A stretch of DNA of 64,000 nt from Cellulophaga lytica DSM 7489 (GCF_000190595.1 NC_015167.1:570501-634500), one strand, 5' to 3'; positions 21,085-29,861 are shown, numbered from the stretch's first letter. Notes: generated from the letters alone by a model not told the origin. Made by a program: numbers and translations.

Positions 21085-21114
21085 CAAATATATAAACTAA
21101 TTTTCAATTAACAA
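21085..21114 (-). promoter_or_regulatory. rpsU promoter
   Basis: TTG (21112-21114) and TATATTTG (21085-21092) on the minus strand, 19 bases apart, match the phylum consensus. The expected leader of about 34 bases includes the Shine-Dalgarno sequence. Confidence 0.75.
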
Positions 21115-21178
21115 CTACTTATTTTTTTATTCTCTATTTTCTTTAAACTTTACAGCTAAAGATTAGACTTACAATTAC

Positions 21179-21458
21179 TTTTAGCAATAATCTCTTGGAA
21201 ATTATTTTTGCTAAAATGATAAAGGCTATTTTGTTGCAGACTTATACTCCTTTTTATCTATAACCATTTTAGCAATAATCTCTTGGAAATTATTTTTGCT
21301 AAAATGATAAAGGCTATTTTGTTACAGGTTTATACTCCTTTTTATCTATAACCATTTTAGCAATAATCTCTTGGAAATTATTTTTGCTAAAATGATAAAG
21401 GCTATTTTGTTGCAGGCTTATACTCCTTTTTATCTATTACCATTTTAGCAATAATCTC
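21179..21458. repeat. 88-bp tandem repeats duplicating the 3' end of the acyl-CoA dehydrogenase gene
   Basis: Three units at 21179-21266, 21267-21354 and 21355-21442 plus a 16-base start of a fourth. The innermost unit includes the real last codons and stop of the gene (21402 onward); the two outer units repeat those codons (KMVIDKKEYKP) with small changes. Each unit also contains ATTTTAGCAA and, about 20 bases on, its inverse TTGCTAAAAT, so each can fold into a hairpin. No other gene occupies 21062-21401; the remainder holds the rpsU promoter. Confidence 0.93.
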
Positions 21459-22571
21459 CCTCAAGATTTCACTAGTGCCGCCACCAATAGGCCCAAGTCT
21501 GCTATCCCTTAACATTCTAGCCATAGGGTAATCTTCCATATAACCATAACCTCCTAAAAATTGTAAACATCCGTAGATAACTTCGTCTGCCATTTTTGTA
21601 GATTTCAGCTTAGATATTGTAGCCTCTTTTACTACATACTCCCCCTTATTTAACCTATATGCAACTGAGTAATTATACTCTCTGCAAATTTCCATATCTG
21701 CATATAAATCTGAATATGTATGACGAAGTGCTTGGTATTTATCTATTGTTTTTCCAAATGTAGAACGCTCAGACATATATTGGCGAGCGTAATCCAAAGC
21801 AAATTCTGCTCTTGCATGCGCATTAACTCCCATTACCAACCTCTCTAAAGCAAAATGCTGCATAATATATGAAAAACCTTTGCCTTCTTCACCCATTAAA
21901 TTAGCCGCAGGTATTGTTACATTATCAAAAGCTATCTCAGCAGTATCTGACGCCCTCCAACCTAACTTATTTAATTTAGATGCAGATACACCTACTGTAT
22001 TTTTATCTACCATAAAAATACTAATACCTTTATTTCCTAATTCAGGACTTGTTTTAGCTGCAACAACCATATAGTCTGCGTAAACCCCATTAGTAATAAA
22101 GGTTTTTGAACCGTTTAAGACATAAGTATCTCCTTTTTTTTCTGCTGTAGTTCTCATACCTGCAACGTCACTACCTCCAAAAGGCTCTGTAACACACAAG
22201 CATCCTATTTTTTCACCAGCAACACTTGGAGCCAAATAATTATCTTTAATTGCTTTATCTCCTTCCTTATTAACGTGAGTCATTGCCAGGTAAGCATGTG
22301 CCCACATTGCAGCTGCAAATCCACCAGAATTAATCTTCTGTAATTCTTCTAAAAATATAATTGTATAAAAAAGGTCTAAATCTAATCCTCCATATTCTTC
22401 CGGAGTGGCCAATCCAAAATAGCCCATATCTCCAAATTTTTTCCAAATAGAACGATCTATAGTACCAGACTCTTCCCATTTATCTATGTTAGGAACAACT
22501 TCTTTTTTTAAAAACTCTTTTAAACTTTCTCTAAATAATTGATGCTCTTCTGTGAAGTACATACCTGCCAT
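21402..22571 (-). CDS. Acyl-CoA dehydrogenase
   Basis: 389 residues, normal length for the flavin-dependent family that introduces a trans-2 double bond into acyl-CoA. Family blocks include ATPEEYGGLDLD, CVTEPFGGSDVAGM, NGSKTFITNGVYADY (substrate loop), AFDNVTIPAANLMG and the C-terminal YGYMEDYPMARMLRDSR and GGGTSEILREII. Probable start is the ATG at 22571 (MAGMYFTEE); a second Met three codons on is possible. It is the last gene of a three-gene set with the helix-hairpin-helix and symporter genes (gap 12 bases). The substrate chain length cannot be read from the sequence. Confidence 0.93.
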   Translation of the reverse strand: MAGMYFTEEHQLFRESLKEFLKKEVVPNIDKWEESGTIDRSIWKKFGDMGYFGLATPEEYGGLDLDLFYTIIFLEELQKINSGGFAAAMWAHAYLAMTHVNKEGDKAIKDNYLAPSVAGEKIGCLCVTEPFGGSDVAGMRTTAEKKGDTYVLNGSKTFITNGVYADYMVVAAKTSPELGNKGISIFMVDKNTVGVSASKLNKLGWRASDTAEIAFDNVTIPAANLMGEEGKGFSYIMQHFALERLVMGVNAHARAEFALDYARQYMSERSTFGKTIDKYQALRHTYSDLYADMEICREYNYSVAYRLNKGEYVVKEATISKLKSTKMADEVIYGCLQFLGGYGYMEDYPMARMLRDSRLGPIGGGTSEILREIIAKMVIDKKEYKPATK

Positions 22572-22583
22572 ACCTGTTGTTTT

Positions 22584-23459
22584 TTAATCAATGCTCAAAT
22601 ATAACTTAATTCTATCAATCTTATTCACAGTAAAACCCTCAATATTCACCAAATCGTTAAAAGATGTAAATCTTCCATTTTCTTCTCTGTAAGCCACAAT
22701 AGCCTTAGCAACATCATATTTTATATATACCAACTTAGAAATTTCATAAGCACTAGCCTCGTTTATATTAATTTTACTTATAACAGGCTTACTAATTACC
22801 TTAAATTGCTTTAACAACCTATTTAAAACTTCTTTATCTAAACCATAAACATCTTGCAACTGCTCATTAACCACAAAACCACCTAGCCTATCTCTAAATT
22901 TAACTATTCTGGAAGATATTTTTTCTCCAATTCCACTTACCACCTGCAAGTCTATTGCAGTGGCATTATTAATATCCTTAACTGTATAATTGATGTTTTT
23001 AGAAGACTTATTTGCAACAGTTATTTTTTTGCCAAATTTTGAAGCTTTCCAATCTGGAAATTTAAAATATGGAGATATTGCTTTTAATAATGAATCTGAG
23101 ACATTTGTTACTTTCTTAAACTCCTCTATAGAGTTAACATATTTACCCGTTTCTCTATACAAATGCAACCTATCTATTTCTTTAATAGACATCCCCAATT
23201 TATAACCTTTATAATCTGTTATATAATTAGGATTAAAAGGGTACATTTTATATGTATTCTTTTTTACAGATTGATTTTTTAGTGAATCTATTACAACCTG
23301 AAGCTCTTTATTATGCAGTAAACTATTATTTTTAGAAGTAAATACACCATTTGAAACCAAATAATATATAGCCTGAAAAATTACAATTAATAATAACAAA
23401 AAGAAAATCCCACTTTTCTGTTCTTTACCAAACTGAAAGTGGGATTTAAAATTCTTCAT
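22584..23459 (-). CDS. Membrane-anchored helix-hairpin-helix (ComEA-like) protein
   Basis: 291 residues. A short cytosolic stretch is followed by one hydrophobic span at about 17-36 (GIFFLLLLIVIFQAIYYLV), so the rest is probably periplasmic. Helix-hairpin-helix motifs occur at about 170-200 (LQVVSGIGEKISSRIVKFRDRLG) and at about 235-288 (EISKLVYIKYDVAKAIVAYREENG, LVNIEGF). These resemble the DNA-binding repeats of ComEA, which holds incoming DNA during uptake, but the protein is longer and no other competence gene is adjacent. A DNA role is inferred from the fold. It lies 9 bases behind the symporter gene. Confidence 0.8.
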   Translation of the reverse strand: MKNFKSHFQFGKEQKSGIFFLLLLIVIFQAIYYLVSNGVFTSKNNSLLHNKELQVVIDSLKNQSVKKNTYKMYPFNPNYITDYKGYKLGMSIKEIDRLHLYRETGKYVNSIEEFKKVTNVSDSLLKAISPYFKFPDWKASKFGKKITVANKSSKNINYTVKDINNATAIDLQVVSGIGEKISSRIVKFRDRLGGFVVNEQLQDVYGLDKEVLNRLLKQFKVISKPVISKININEASAYEISKLVYIKYDVAKAIVAYREENGRFTSFNDLVNIEGFTVNKIDRIKLYLSID

Positions 23460-23468
23460 TATTATGTA

Positions 23469-25541
23469 TTATTCCTTTTCTACCATCTGCTTTTTAAACA
23501 GTTGATTAGATTTTAATTTACTAAAGTATTCTGACAGATCTTTTTTAACCTCACCAGACATTATATAAAGACCAATTATATTAGGGAAAGACATTGCTAA
23601 AATCATCATATCTGAAAAATCTAACACTGCTCCTAAACTCACAGATGCTCCTATTACAACAAATACCAAGAAAAATATTTTATAAATAAACTCTGTTCTT
23701 TTACTTTTCCCGAACAAGTAAGTCCAAGCACGCATACCGTAATAAGACCATGATATCATTGTAGAGAATGCAAATAAGAAAACTGCTAATGCTAACACGT
23801 ATGGGAACCAAGAAATTTGACTTCCAAAAGCGTCTGATGTTAATTGCGCACCAGCCATACCTTCTACCTCATGCATACCTGTAAAAATTAATACCAATGC
23901 AGTTAATGTACACACAACTACCGTATCTATAAATGGCTCTAAAAGCGCCACAAAACCTTCTGATGGCGGATTATTTGTTTTTGCCGTACTGTGTGCAATT
24001 GCTGCAGAACCTACACCTGCCTCATTAGAGAATGCTGCCCTTTGGAAACCTACAACTAACACACCTACAATACCACCTTTTAAAGCAGACGGACTAAATG
24101 CTCCTTCTACAATTGCAGAGAAAGCTGGTCCTATGTTCTGAATATTCATTACAATAACAGCCAAAGCAGCCACAACATATATAGACGCCATAACTGGTAC
24201 AATTTTACCTGTTACTTTAGCAATACTATTTATACCTCCAATAATAACAACACCAACTAAAATTGCTGTTACCACACCAAACCAAAATCCGTTACCTGCA
24301 AGGGCCGGGAATTGACCTGCTAATTGCTCAAAAGATTGGTTTGCTTGAAACATATTACCACCTCCAAAAGAAGCACCAACGGCTAGTACTGCAAATAAAC
24401 CTGCTAGTACTTTACCTAATCCTTTCATATTTCTTTTTTCTAGTCCGTAACGTAAGTAGTTCATTGGACCTCCAAATACTCTACCATCTGGTAAAATATC
24501 TCTGTACTTTACACCTAAAGTACATTCTACAAATTTTGAAGACATACCAAGTAAACCACAAACAATCATCCAAAAAGTAGCACCTGCACCACCTAATGAT
24601 ACCGCCACAGCCACACCTGCAATATTACCTAAACCTACAGTACCTGATACTGCTGTAGCTAATGCTTGAAAGTGAGTAACCTGTCCTGGCGCATTAGGAT
24701 CATCATATTTACCTTTTGCTAATTCTAATGCATGACCAAATCCACGAATATTAATAAAGCCCATTCTAATAGTAAAGAAAGTAGCTCCTAATACCAACCA
24801 AATAACTATAAATGAAATTGGTTTAGTTAATGGATCTCCGTTAGGATGAGTTAATACAATTGGCTCATCATACTTAATTTCTGCAAAGTAATGAGCACCT
24901 TGCTCTATAATGTGCTCTTTATTGTCTGAGTTATAAACAACATTACCCTCTTTTGTAAGGTGATCTAATGTACCGTTTGCTAAAGCGCTAATATTAATAT
25001 CTTCACCTGCTGCATTAGATAAAACAGCTATAGCCTCTCCTTGCTTTACTTTTTCTCCGTTAGATTTAAGCCATTTTTTTAAAGTAAACTTATCTTCTAA
25101 TTCTGGAGACCAATTAGGAATACCCACTCTTTTAGAGTCTGCATACACCACAGGATCATAAATACCTATTGCTGCAAAAGGGTCCCAAAACAAAACAGAC
25201 CCCAGAGCGCTTACAGCTGGAGTCATAGTACCGTTAAAAATTTCGGTTATTGCTTCTGATTCTACAGTGAAAACCTTAGTAACACTTTTTCCACTAGAAT
25301 CTGTAATTACACAGGTATACGGGATACCTTCTACTAAACCTGTGGCTTTACTTGAGGTTAAGGGAGTACTTTGGTTACTCCATTTATAAGTATAAGGGGC
25401 TTCACCTCCACTTACCTCTAACTTAATCACTCCATCATTTATAGAATTTGAGGGATTAAAAACTTTTCCTTCTACGCTAAAGTCTTGAGCTAAAACAGAC
25501 ATAGACATAATAAAAGAAAGAAAATATAGGTATTTCTTCAT
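23469..25541 (-). CDS. Alanine/glycine:cation symporter (AGCS) with an extracytoplasmic N-terminal extension
   Basis: 690 residues. Residues from about 243 onward are the AGCS transporter core ([52 protein letters not shown], multiple membrane spans), which imports alanine or glycine with sodium. The extra 240 residues comprise a signal peptide (cleavage near AQ, 18-19), an Ig/SprB-like segment ([12 protein letters not shown], about 22-95) and a lipoyl/biotinyl-like segment ([20 protein letters not shown], about 152-205). Typical AGCS proteins of about 450 residues lack this. First gene of a set with the helix-hairpin-helix and acyl-CoA dehydrogenase genes. Substrate is inferred from the family. 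Confidence 0.9.
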   Translation of the reverse strand: MKKYLYFLSFIMSMSVLAQDFSVEGKVFNPSNSINDGVIKLEVSGGEAPYTYKWSNQSTPLTSSKATGLVEGIPYTCVITDSSGKSVTKVFTVESEAITEIFNGTMTPAVSALGSVLFWDPFAAIGIYDPVVYADSKRVGIPNWSPELEDKFTLKKWLKSNGEKVKQGEAIAVLSNAAGEDINISALANGTLDHLTKEGNVVYNSDNKEHIIEQGAHYFAEIKYDEPIVLTHPNGDPLTKPISFIVIWLVLGATFFTIRMGFINIRGFGHALELAKGKYDDPNAPGQVTHFQALATAVSGTVGLGNIAGVAVAVSLGGAGATFWMIVCGLLGMSSKFVECTLGVKYRDILPDGRVFGGPMNYLRYGLEKRNMKGLGKVLAGLFAVLAVGASFGGGNMFQANQSFEQLAGQFPALAGNGFWFGVVTAILVGVVIIGGINSIAKVTGKIVPVMASIYVVAALAVIVMNIQNIGPAFSAIVEGAFSPSALKGGIVGVLVVGFQRAAFSNEAGVGSAAIAHSTAKTNNPPSEGFVALLEPFIDTVVVCTLTALVLIFTGMHEVEGMAGAQLTSDAFGSQISWFPYVLALAVFLFAFSTMISWSYYGMRAWTYLFGKSKRTEFIYKIFFLVFVVIGASVSLGAVLDFSDMMILAMSFPNIIGLYIMSGEVKKDLSEYFSKLKSNQLFKKQMVEKE

Positions 25542-25622
25542 CGTTGATTGAATTTTTTGAGTTAGTTAGGATGGCAATATCCAAAAAATAATCAACTCAA
25601 TCAAGAATTTTCAACTAAATTA

Positions 25623-26636
25623 TCAACCAATCTGGAAGATTTCATTCAATTTCATAATTTGCTCTGGCCTACCTAAAACAATTACCTTACTTTTAGATTC
25701 TAACTGCAAATCTGCCTCTGGGTTTATAATGTAATCGCCATCTGGAGCAATGTAACCTATTATAGTACAACCTGTTCTTTTTCTTAAATCTAAATCTCTT
25801 AATGAATTGCCTGTAACTTTATCTGTAAGATCTTCTATTGCTATTTCCTCTAAAGTAGTTGTGTGTTTACCTTCTGTAGAAAGTTTATCCATAAAACTAA
25901 TTAAATCTGGCATAACTACTAGTGAAGCCATATGGTCTCCTCCTATTTTATCTGGCATTATTACCTTATCTGCACCTGCTAGTATTAACTTACGCTGAGA
26001 ATTTATTAAAGAGGCTCTACTAATTATAAACAACTCCTTATTTAATTGCCTACTAGACAGTACTACAAATAAGTTTGATGCATCATCTGGTAATGCTGTA
26101 ATTAAATATTTAGCCTTAGATACTCCTGCCTCAATTAATGCTTCGTCATCTGTGGCGTCACCTTCTATAAAAAGTACTTCATCCTCATATCTTTCTATAA
26201 CCTCTTTATCTTTTTCTATAACAACAAATGGCCTTTTATAACTACCTAAACGCTCTGCTGCTTGAGCTCCATTTCTTCCGTAACCACAAATAATAATATG
26301 TCCAGAAAAATCCTTTATTTTATTTTTCACACGTTTCTTTTTTAATAGTTGTACAGAATTTTTACCTAGCACGTACTCTGTAACTACAGATATTGCATAA
26401 GCAACAATAAACACACTAGATATTATTAAAAATATGGTAAAAACTTTAGATGGTGTATCTAGTGGCTTAACCTCAGAAAAACCAACTGTAGCCATTGTAA
26501 TAACGGTCATATAAACAGCTTCCATCCAACTATAGTTAGATATGTACCTGTAACCCAAAACTCCAATAACCAAAATAGACACTATTAATAGCTGTGCTAT
26601 ATATATTTTAGATCTAAATAGTTTTAAAAGCTTCAC
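25623..26636 (-). CDS. Two-transmembrane potassium channel with RCK (TrkA-N/TrkA-C) domains
   Basis: 337 residues from a GTG start at 26636; no ATG is available in frame before the first membrane span. Spans lie at about 11-29 and 65-90 with a pore loop between, whose filter reads TVGFSE (50-55) in place of the usual TVGYGD. The RCK N domain follows with the nucleotide-binding GYGRNG at 118-123 and an acidic VVIEKD, then a TrkA-C domain near 250-335. This is the MthK-like ligand-gated architecture. It follows the PspC-like gene by 70 bases. Confidence 0.9.
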   Translation of the reverse strand: MKLLKLFRSKIYIAQLLIVSILVIGVLGYRYISNYSWMEAVYMTVITMATVGFSEVKPLDTPSKVFTIFLIISSVFIVAYAISVVTEYVLGKNSVQLLKKKRVKNKIKDFSGHIIICGYGRNGAQAAERLGSYKRPFVVIEKDKEVIERYEDEVLFIEGDATDDEALIEAGVSKAKYLITALPDDASNLFVVLSSRQLNKELFIISRASLINSQRKLILAGADKVIMPDKIGGDHMASLVVMPDLISFMDKLSTEGKHTTTLEEIAIEDLTDKVTGNSLRDLDLRKRTGCTIIGYIAPDGDYIINPEADLQLESKSKVIVLGRPEQIMKLNEIFQIG

Positions 26637-26706
26637 TTGTATATTGTGTTTATTACAAAGACTATTAATTGTTAGTTTTATCTAGTCTTTTTTTTATGAT
26701 TGTTTG

Positions 26707-26934
26707 CTACAAATCAAAAACTGAAGTCCTTTTAGTATACACCAAATCTTTAATTTTTAACCAAAAAGCCAAAAATAGATACAATGCAAAACCAAAACCT
26801 AATGTAGCAAATGTTAAGTATATAAAAGATGTACGCACAATTCTGGCTCGTATACCAAAACGTTCTGCAATACGCCTGCAGACTTCAAAACCTCGTTTTT
26901 GAAAATAATACAATATGTTATAGAAAAAATTCAT
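26707..26934 (-). CDS. PspC domain protein
   Basis: 75 residues matching the PspC (phage shock protein C) domain: an N-terminal amphipathic region with CRRIAERFGIRARIVR (about 19-34) and one membrane span (FIYLTFATLGFGFALYLFLAFWL, about 37-59). PspC-type proteins sense envelope stress in some bacteria. In Bacteroidota short stand-alone versions are common and their role is not settled. It begins 9 bases after the DUF2851 gene. Confidence 0.82.
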   Translation of the reverse strand: MNFFYNILYYFQKRGFEVCRRIAERFGIRARIVRTSFIYLTFATLGFGFALYLFLAFWLKIKDLVYTKRTSVFDL

Positions 26935-26943
26935 ACTATAAAA

Positions 26944-28227
26944 TTAACCATTTCTACTTAATAAACTACTACCAACACCACATTGTAAACATTTATTTTT
27001 TTTACAATAATGTTTATAGAGTTGCAATATAGACTGACTATCCTTTGCGTTACTAATAGCTACCTTTTGTGTTTTAAATTTATCTATTATGCTATTTTTT
27101 TCTTCAGGCAAACTACTTATAATTTCTAAAATAGTTTCATCATCATTCTTTCCTATATATTTAGAGTAGCAAAACCTAAGCGGTAAAATTGTATTTATAA
27201 TAAGCAAATTAATAAATGATGCAGTAAGTCTTTTTTTACTTTGCTTGGATTGTTTTCCAAATGTGTAGTGGTTGTCCCAATATGCGCTAGCTACAACTGT
27301 ACATAACCCATATATTTCTTCTGCCGTTTTAGCTTTTATTAATTTTGAGAATAAAGCTTGATGCTCTGCATATAATGCGCTTAATTGAGAAAGCCTAATA
27401 GTAGGGAAATTGGTTGGTCTTAACTTAAAAAAAGCTACAGAGACTTCATCATTAATAGTAAAACCAAATTTGTTTTGTAAAAAAACATATTCCGCTTTAA
27501 GCTGATTGTAATAGGCATCTAAAATATCATTATTATTTAATAAGCCTGCCATACCAAACAAAAGACTCTCTGCCTGCATTGGTTTTACACTAACCTTTTT
27601 AAAAATACTAAAATCAATATTTTTAGCTAATTGAAAAAAAGAATCTCCGTTTATAGTAGAGCCAAAACTCTTCATTAACAATACAAAAAGTACGTGTTCC
27701 CAATTGTTATTAGATTCTTTTAGGAGTTGGGTTATAACAGCAGATTTTTGTTCTAATCTTTCAAAATACAAACGGTCTAACCAATTTTGTAGTAAAAAAG
27801 AATCTACAGAAGTGATATCTTTTTCGCAATTGATAAACTTTTGTTTTCCTGACAAAAATAATTGCTGATAGTTTGCCAGTACATTAGCAGGTATATAATC
27901 TTTTAATACAAGCGTAGGTATCTCAGAGTTGTCTGGTCTAAATATTGTTGCATCATCATGCCAAACAATATGCAAAATTACATTTTCGTAATTTTTATCT
28001 TTTTCGTGATTATGTGCATACCAGTCTGATGCGTTTATGTGAATTTCTACATTGCCTGCCCATAGCTGGCTTCCTATTTTTAACTGTGCGTTAAAAAAAT
28101 CTGGACCTTCATTATAGTTATGCGTACCAACAGACACTACATTAATTGCGTCTCCTTTTGTGGTTTGTAAACCTTTTAGTTGTAATTTTTTATATTTCCA
28201 TATAAAATGTAAAAGGTCTTCTCGCAT
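26944..28227 (-). CDS. DUF2851 family protein
   Basis: 427 residues, a soluble protein of the Bacteroidota family DUF2851, function unknown. Conserved family segments are the start (MREDLLHFIWKYKKL), the NEGPDFFNAQLKIG and WAGNVEIHINASDWYAHNH blocks (residues about 37-75) and HIVWHDD. The C-terminus carries a cluster of cysteines (CKKNKCLQCGVG), which may bind a metal. It heads a probable three-gene transcript with pspC and the potassium channel. Confidence 0.85.
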   Translation of the reverse strand: MREDLLHFIWKYKKLQLKGLQTTKGDAINVVSVGTHNYNEGPDFFNAQLKIGSQLWAGNVEIHINASDWYAHNHEKDKNYENVILHIVWHDDATIFRPDNSEIPTLVLKDYIPANVLANYQQLFLSGKQKFINCEKDITSVDSFLLQNWLDRLYFERLEQKSAVITQLLKESNNNWEHVLFVLLMKSFGSTINGDSFFQLAKNIDFSIFKKVSVKPMQAESLLFGMAGLLNNNDILDAYYNQLKAEYVFLQNKFGFTINDEVSVAFFKLRPTNFPTIRLSQLSALYAEHQALFSKLIKAKTAEEIYGLCTVVASAYWDNHYTFGKQSKQSKKRLTASFINLLIINTILPLRFCYSKYIGKNDDETILEIISSLPEEKNSIIDKFKTQKVAISNAKDSQSILQLYKHYCKKNKCLQCGVGSSLLSRNG

Positions 28228-28279
28228 AACTATAACTAAGGTTTTTGTTTACTAATGTAAACAAAAAAAGCACATATAC

Positions 28280-28591
28280 TTATTTTTCAGCTACTTCTCC
28301 TTCCCAGTTCATAAAGCCACCTTCTAAATTGTAAGCGTTTTCAAAACCAAGGCTATTCATAATTGCACAAGCTTGGCCACTACGGTTACCAGATCTACAA
28401 TACACGTAATACGTCTTAGATTTGTCTAGTTTTTCTAGCTCATCAATAAAATCTTGCCCCTTGTAAATATCAATATTTACAGCATTTGGTATAATACCTT
28501 CTGCTATCTCGTCTTCTGTTCTTACATCTAATATAAAAGCGTTAGCATCTTCTGCTAATTTTGCGCTCCATTCTTCCTGTGTTAAATCCAT
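28280..28591 (-). CDS. Single-domain rhodanese-like protein
   Basis: 103 residues forming one rhodanese domain. The active-site loop is CRSGNRSG with the catalytic Cys at about residue 70, suited to sulfur (persulfide) transfer. Expected neighbours DVRTEDE and GIIPNAVNIDI are present. Cytosolic, without signal peptide. It is divergent from the MarR gene. A minus-strand -7 box TACTTTTG lies at 28608-28615. The physiological partner is unknown. Confidence 0.92.
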   Translation of the reverse strand: MDLTQEEWSAKLAEDANAFILDVRTEDEIAEGIIPNAVNIDIYKGQDFIDELEKLDKSKTYYVYCRSGNRSGQACAIMNSLGFENAYNLEGGFMNWEGEVAEK

Positions 28592-28607
28592 CTTAAATAT
28601 TTTTTTT

Positions 28608-28615
28608 CAAAAGTA
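28608..28615 (-). promoter_or_regulatory. Candidate -7 box of the rhodanese gene
   Basis: TACTTTTG on the minus strand, ending 16 bases before the ATG. No TTG at the -33 distance. Confidence 0.45.
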
Positions 28616-28632
28616 ATTAAAATAAAATTACA

Positions 28633-28640
28633 TACATTTG
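28633..28640 (+). promoter_or_regulatory. Candidate -7 box of the MarR-yceI operon
   Basis: TACATTTG, matching TAnnTTTG, ends 22 bases before the marR-type ATG. It overlaps the left edge of the palindrome at 28638-28649. Confidence 0.5.
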
Positions 28641-28649
28641 TATATACAA
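28638..28649. promoter_or_regulatory. Perfect 12-bp palindrome, candidate MarR operator
   Basis: TTGTATATACAA is self-complementary and lies over the end of the -7 box and the expected start point of the MarR gene. MarR regulators commonly bind such short palindromes and repress their own genes; the assignment is inference. Confidence 0.5.
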
Positions 28650-28662
28650 TTATTGTAACAAC

Positions 28663-29121
28663 ATGGATGTAGAAAAAATTTTAAAAACAAATAAGCCTAT
28701 ACCCTTAGAAGGTAGGACTATTATTCATCTATTGTTAATACACCAAAGTATAACTGAAAAAACAGCAGAAGCCCTAAAACCTTTTGATGTATCTGCGCAA
28801 CAGTTTAATGTATTGCGCATTTTAAAAGGGCAAAATGGCAAACCTGCAAACCTTAGCACGTTAAATGACAGAATGGTGTCTAAAATGAGTAACACAACAA
28901 GGTTGGTAGATAAATTAATTTTAAAAGATTTTGTAAAACGTACTGTTTGCAAAGAAAACAGAAGAAAAATAGAAATTTACATTACTGAAAAAGGTGAAGA
29001 AGAACTCATTAAAATGAGTAGCGCAATGTTAGGTATGGAAAAAAACCTTTTAAAAAACACAACTGAAGAAGACTTAAAAACTTTAAATAAATTATTAGAT
29101 AAATTTAATACAGACAATTAA
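28663..29121 (+). CDS. MarR family transcriptional regulator
   Basis: 152 residues with the winged helix-turn-helix of the MarR family: recognition region LSTLNDRMVSKMSNTTRLVDKL (about residues 65-86) and the wing KRTVCKENRRKIEIYITEKGEE (about 91-112). The N-terminal helices LLIHQSITEKTAEALKPFDVSAQQFNVLRIL form the dimer. It is followed 20 bases later by a YceI gene, probably its target. Ligand unknown. Confidence 0.92.
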   Translation: MDVEKILKTNKPIPLEGRTIIHLLLIHQSITEKTAEALKPFDVSAQQFNVLRILKGQNGKPANLSTLNDRMVSKMSNTTRLVDKLILKDFVKRTVCKENRRKIEIYITEKGEEELIKMSSAMLGMEKNLLKNTTEEDLKTLNKLLDKFNTDN

Positions 29122-29141
29122 AACAAATAAAAACAAGAATT

Positions 29142-29702
29142 ATGAAAAAATTATCAATTAGCATTTTAGCATTAGTATTTTCTGTAGCATCATTAACTGC
29201 TCAAGAAAAAAAGATTAACACAGAGACAAGTAACATTACTTGGAAAGGATACAAAGTAACTGGCTCTCATGAAGGAACTTTAGATTTTAAGGATGGTTCT
29301 TTAGTTTTTAAGAACGATAAATTAACTGCTGGTGAGTTTGTTGTAGATATGACTACATTAACTGTTACAGACTTAGAAGGTGGAATGAAAGGCAAATTAG
29401 AAGGTCACCTAAAGTCTGATGATTTCTTTAGCACTGAAAAAAACACAACATCTAAATTAGTTTTTACTATTAGCAAAGCAACTGGTAAAAATGCTTATGC
29501 TGCCAAAGGTAAACTAACTATTAAAGGTATTACCAAGCCGGTAGACTTTACAATTTCTGTTTACGGTAGTAAAGCTACTGCTAGTTTAAAAATAGACAGA
29601 ACAGATTTTGACATTAAATACAAGTCTGGTAGTTTTATAGAAAACTTAGGAGATAAAGCTATTTATGACGATTTTGATTTAGTTGTAGATTTACAATTCT
29701 AA
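29142..29702 (+). CDS. YceI family periplasmic protein
   Basis: 186 residues with a signal peptide (cleavage after about residue 20, TAQ) and the YceI lipocalin-like barrel: SNITWKGYKVTGSHEG, LEGHLKSDDFF, GKLTIKGITKPVDF. YceI barrels bind isoprenoid-like lipids in characterised members. It is co-transcribed with the MarR gene and ends at a clear terminator. The pairing MarR-YceI is common in this phylum and suggests a stress or redox-responsive unit. Confidence 0.9.
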   Translation: MKKLSISILALVFSVASLTAQEKKINTETSNITWKGYKVTGSHEGTLDFKDGSLVFKNDKLTAGEFVVDMTTLTVTDLEGGMKGKLEGHLKSDDFFSTEKNTTSKLVFTISKATGKNAYAAKGKLTIKGITKPVDFTISVYGSKATASLKIDRTDFDIKYKSGSFIENLGDKAIYDDFDLVVDLQF

Positions 29703-29726
29703 ATAAAACAAAACCAATAAATGTTT

Positions 29727-29752
29727 TAAACCTCACTTTTGTGAGGTTTTTT
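29727..29752 (+). terminator. Terminator behind the YceI gene
   Basis: AAACCTCAC (29728-29736) pairs with GTGAGGTTT (29741-29749) around a four-base loop, followed by a T run. Confidence 0.85.
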
Positions 29753-29771
29753 ATTTTTTATGCAACTCTTG

Positions 29772-29802
29772 TTGGGTATTATAAAATTCCTTTATATATT
29801 TG
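29772..29802 (+). promoter_or_regulatory. trp operon promoter
   Basis: TTG (29772-29774), 20 bases, then TATATTTG (29795-29802): a full match to the phylum -33/-7 consensus. The -7 box ends only five bases before the leader peptide ATG, so the transcript probably starts within a few bases of that ATG. Confidence 0.8.
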
Positions 29803-29807
29803 AACTA

Positions 29808-29861
29808 ATGAAAATAACAACTAACATATGGTGGTGGAACAACTTACGTCAAACGTCGTGA
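29808..29861 (+). CDS. trpL: trp operon leader peptide
   Basis: A 17-codon frame reading MKITTNIWWWNNLRQTS, with three consecutive TGG codons at 29829-29837. It lies between the trp promoter and a strong terminator in front of trpE. Slow translation of the Trp codons when charged tRNA-Trp is scarce would leave the downstream RNA free to avoid the terminator. No Shine-Dalgarno sequence is present and there is almost no room for a leader. Confidence 0.88.
   Translation: MKITTNIWWWNNLRQTS

Noticed and set aside
21179-21442. 88-bp repeats as insertion sequence ends or phage attachment sites
   Set aside because: The units copy the end of the adjacent gene, there is no transposase, and the nearby tyrosine recombinase looks like housekeeping Xer.
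24263-24580. 105-codon plus-strand frame
   Set aside because: Antisense to the conserved membrane spans of the symporter gene.
25542-25622. Possible terminator or operator upstream of the symporter gene (GATTGA/TCAATC elements)
   Set aside because: The pairing is interrupted and neither a T run nor a consensus promoter box supports a specific call.
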